5,668 nucleotides of DNA, from the NCBI GenBank assembly GCA_018897415.1, contig JAHIKR010000230.1, positions 1 to 5,668 of the forward strand, read 5' to 3'. This DNA is from Pseudomonadota bacterium (GTDB lineage Bacteria; Desulfobacterota; Desulfobacteria; Desulfobacterales; ETH-SRB1). Within the stretch, counting starts at the first letter, position 1, and each line of letters opens with the position of its first letter. The notes below the pieces were generated by a model, which saw nothing but the letters and a program-made list of their open reading frames with translations, was not told where the DNA came from and searched no databases. The translations under genes were made by a program, and so were the position numbers. Shown here piece after piece: positions 4,502 to 5,668 of the stretch.

Positions 4502-5347
4502 CTAAACAGTAAAGCGGTAAAAAAAACCGGAACCAATCGCCCAGCACAGCACTATTACTGTAATTATCGCACAAGTTCCGGCAAGAATTTTGTGTAACAG
4601 GCCCTCTTTAGTTCTTTCATTGTAACCCATAAAAAAGCCAAGAATAGCTCCTGCAAATATTCCACCACCATGTCCCCAGTTATTGATGCCCGGCACAACA
4701 AAACCAAAGAGCATAATTCCAAGCGCCCATCCGCCAATCTGCCTGTAAATGGCCTGCCCGTAAGCTCCGCCGCGGCTTTTGCCATAGTAAAGCGCTGCCC
4801 CTATCAGACCGCATATGGCGGCAGAAGCACCTATGGTAAATGTAACACCAGCCAGATAAGAAATTCTGAAACCGATAATTCCGCTTAGAGCATAGATGAT
4901 AAACATCCGATAAACACCATATTCCCGACTGACCAGGAGTGCTATCTGCCTGAAGGCAAACATATTAAAAAGAATGTGCAATATCCCTCCATGAAGGTAA
5001 TTAGCTGAAACCAGGGTCCACCATCCATGTACGTTGTTAACCGGAACCGTTCCTGTTGCACCAAGAAACAGAAGGCTTCTGTTTTCAGGAGACAGAATAT
5101 AAAATGGATTAAACGAAAGGCCTGGCAAACGGGAATTAAACAAAAGCGATATAATGTACATTCCTATGTTGGCATAGATTATTGCTTTGATGATCTGATC
5201 AGCGCTGCTAACTCCTTGAGTCAATAAATTATTTTTCCACCATGACCCTGGCTTTGATATGCCGCAGTACGGGCAGCGGAGTTCATCGGTGCTTATCAGT
5301 TTTCGGCAGTTGGGACAAAGAATGGAGCTTTTCTTTCGACTCGTCAT
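4502..5347 (-). CDS. Rhomboid family intramembrane serine protease with N-terminal zinc ribbon
   Basis: The 281-residue product starts with a zinc ribbon (CPNC at 11-14, CPYC at 25-28), followed by a six- or seven-helix rhomboid core. Active-site features are visible: the catalytic Ser175 in GASA (173-176), the catalytic His226 in NWGHGGG, and the H124xxxN128 oxyanion pair in GGILHILFNMF. The loop-1 region includes GWWTLVSANYLHGG. Rhomboids cleave transmembrane helices of membrane proteins in the lipid bilayer; the substrate here is unknown. A final hydrophobic segment (about 255-275) may be an extra helix after the core. ATG at 5345-5347 follows GAAGG by about eight bases. It lies 33 bases downstream of the radical SAM gene on the same strand, so co-transcription is likely. 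Confidence 0.9.
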   Translation of the reverse strand: MTSRKKSSILCPNCRKLISTDELRCPYCGISKPGSWWKNNLLTQGVSSADQIIKAIIYANIGMYIISLLFNSRLPGLSFNPFYILSPENRSLLFLGATGTVPVNNVHGWWTLVSANYLHGGILHILFNMFAFRQIALLVSREYGVYRMFIIYALSGIIGFRISYLAGVTFTIGASAAICGLIGAALYYGKSRGGAYGQAIYRQIGGWALGIMLFGFVVPGINNWGHGGGIFAGAILGFFMGYNERTKEGLLHKILAGTCAIITVIVLCWAIGSGFFYRFTV

Positions 5348-5380
5348 TATTCAACCTTCAGTCTATCCACCTATCCTTTA

Positions 5381-5668
5381 TTAATTCCATACTCCCGGAA
5401 TTTCAGCGCCGCAAAACTTGCATTTATTGCCTGTTAGATTATACGCTGGCAAGAAATAGCCCTGGCGTTCAATCAACAACTTGCTGCAATTATGACAATA
5501 GGTGTTATTCCCTTCATGGTTTGGGACATTGCCGACATAAACATATCTGACACCCTCTTTAATGGCTAATTCACGGAAACGAGTCAAAATTGAAATTGGT
5601 GTGGGTGGCAGCCTGTCAAGTTTGTATTTAGGGAAAAAACGTAAAAAATGAAGAGGATAGTCAGGCCC
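5381..5668 (-). CDS. amrS: AmmeMemoRadiSam system radical SAM enzyme, C-terminal part (cut by window end)
   Basis: The frame is open from the window end to TAA at 5381-5383 and gives 95 residues: GPDYPLHFLRFFPKYKL near the edge, then LPPTPISIL, KEGVRYVYVGNVPNHEG, a CHNC pair, LLIERQGYF, a CKFC pair and the ending IPGVWN. This is the characteristic C-terminus of the radical SAM enzyme encoded with AMMECR1 and Memo family proteins (relatives of pyruvate-formate-lyase activating enzymes). The CX3CX2C iron-sulfur motif lies upstream, outside the window. The two CxxC pairs near the end probably bind a metal. The biochemical role of the three-protein set is not settled. A TTG near 5587 is internal, not the start. 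Confidence 0.88.
   Translation of the reverse strand, partial: GPDYPLHFLRFFPKYKLDRLPPTPISILTRFRELAIKEGVRYVYVGNVPNHEGNNTYCHNCSKLLIERQGYFLPAYNLTGNKCKFCGAEIPGVWN

Noticed and set aside
4515..4530. CGGT-A8-ACCG mini-hairpin as terminator for convergent tatA/rhomboid genes
   Set aside because: The stem is only four base pairs and lies within the rhomboid C-terminal codons, where Phe codons explain the A/T run.
4670..5550. Several plus-strand open frames (4670-4888, 5027-5227, 5242-5550) opposite the rhomboid and radical SAM genes
   Set aside because: All are antisense to well-supported genes, lack ribosome binding sites and have Cys/Arg-rich shadow-like composition.

Overview
The window reads as a moderately AT-rich bacterial chromosome segment. 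It most resembles an anaerobic, Desulfobacterota-type genome: a stand-alone MetE C-terminal-type methyltransferase, an AmmeMemoRadiSam radical SAM enzyme, a very short TatA, and accessory DNA with a group II intron relic and toxin-antitoxin debris. That assignment is inference from gene content; no rRNA or tRNA is present to fix it.

Layout. The left part (1 to about 2644) is accessory DNA. It opens with the last 13 codons of a protein ending in the C-terminal signature of the formylglycine-generating-enzyme/SUMF1 fold. A gene-free, hairpin-rich stretch follows (44-405), with two long imperfect inverted repeats; the second has integron attC-like geometry. Next come a DUF4468-like lipoprotein whose well-placed ATG lies out of frame across a run of ten A, and a small two-helix membrane protein. 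An ORF-less group II intron relic (minus strand, about 1423-1733) abuts a cluster of damaged toxin-antitoxin genes. There an intact MntA-type nucleotidyltransferase antitoxin is followed by the N-terminus of HepT, joined out of frame to the C-terminal half of a RelE/HigB-like toxin, and then by an intact NadS/HigA-like HTH antitoxin. Both antitoxins survive and both toxins are truncated, as expected from a deletion between two adjacent modules.

The right part (2645-5668) looks like ordinary chromosome. A MetE-like core methyltransferase on the minus strand is divergent from a two-gene plus-strand operon (a six-cysteine putative zinc protein and tatA) driven by a near-consensus sigma-70 promoter. 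Convergent to tatA is a minus-strand pair: the C-terminus of the AmmeMemoRadiSam radical SAM enzyme (cut by the window end) followed 33 bases later by a zinc-ribbon rhomboid protease.

The most notable items are the HepT/RelE junction, the compact group II intron relic, the A10 frameshift at the lipoprotein start and the attC-like inverted repeat. I see no complete, clearly new system in this window.
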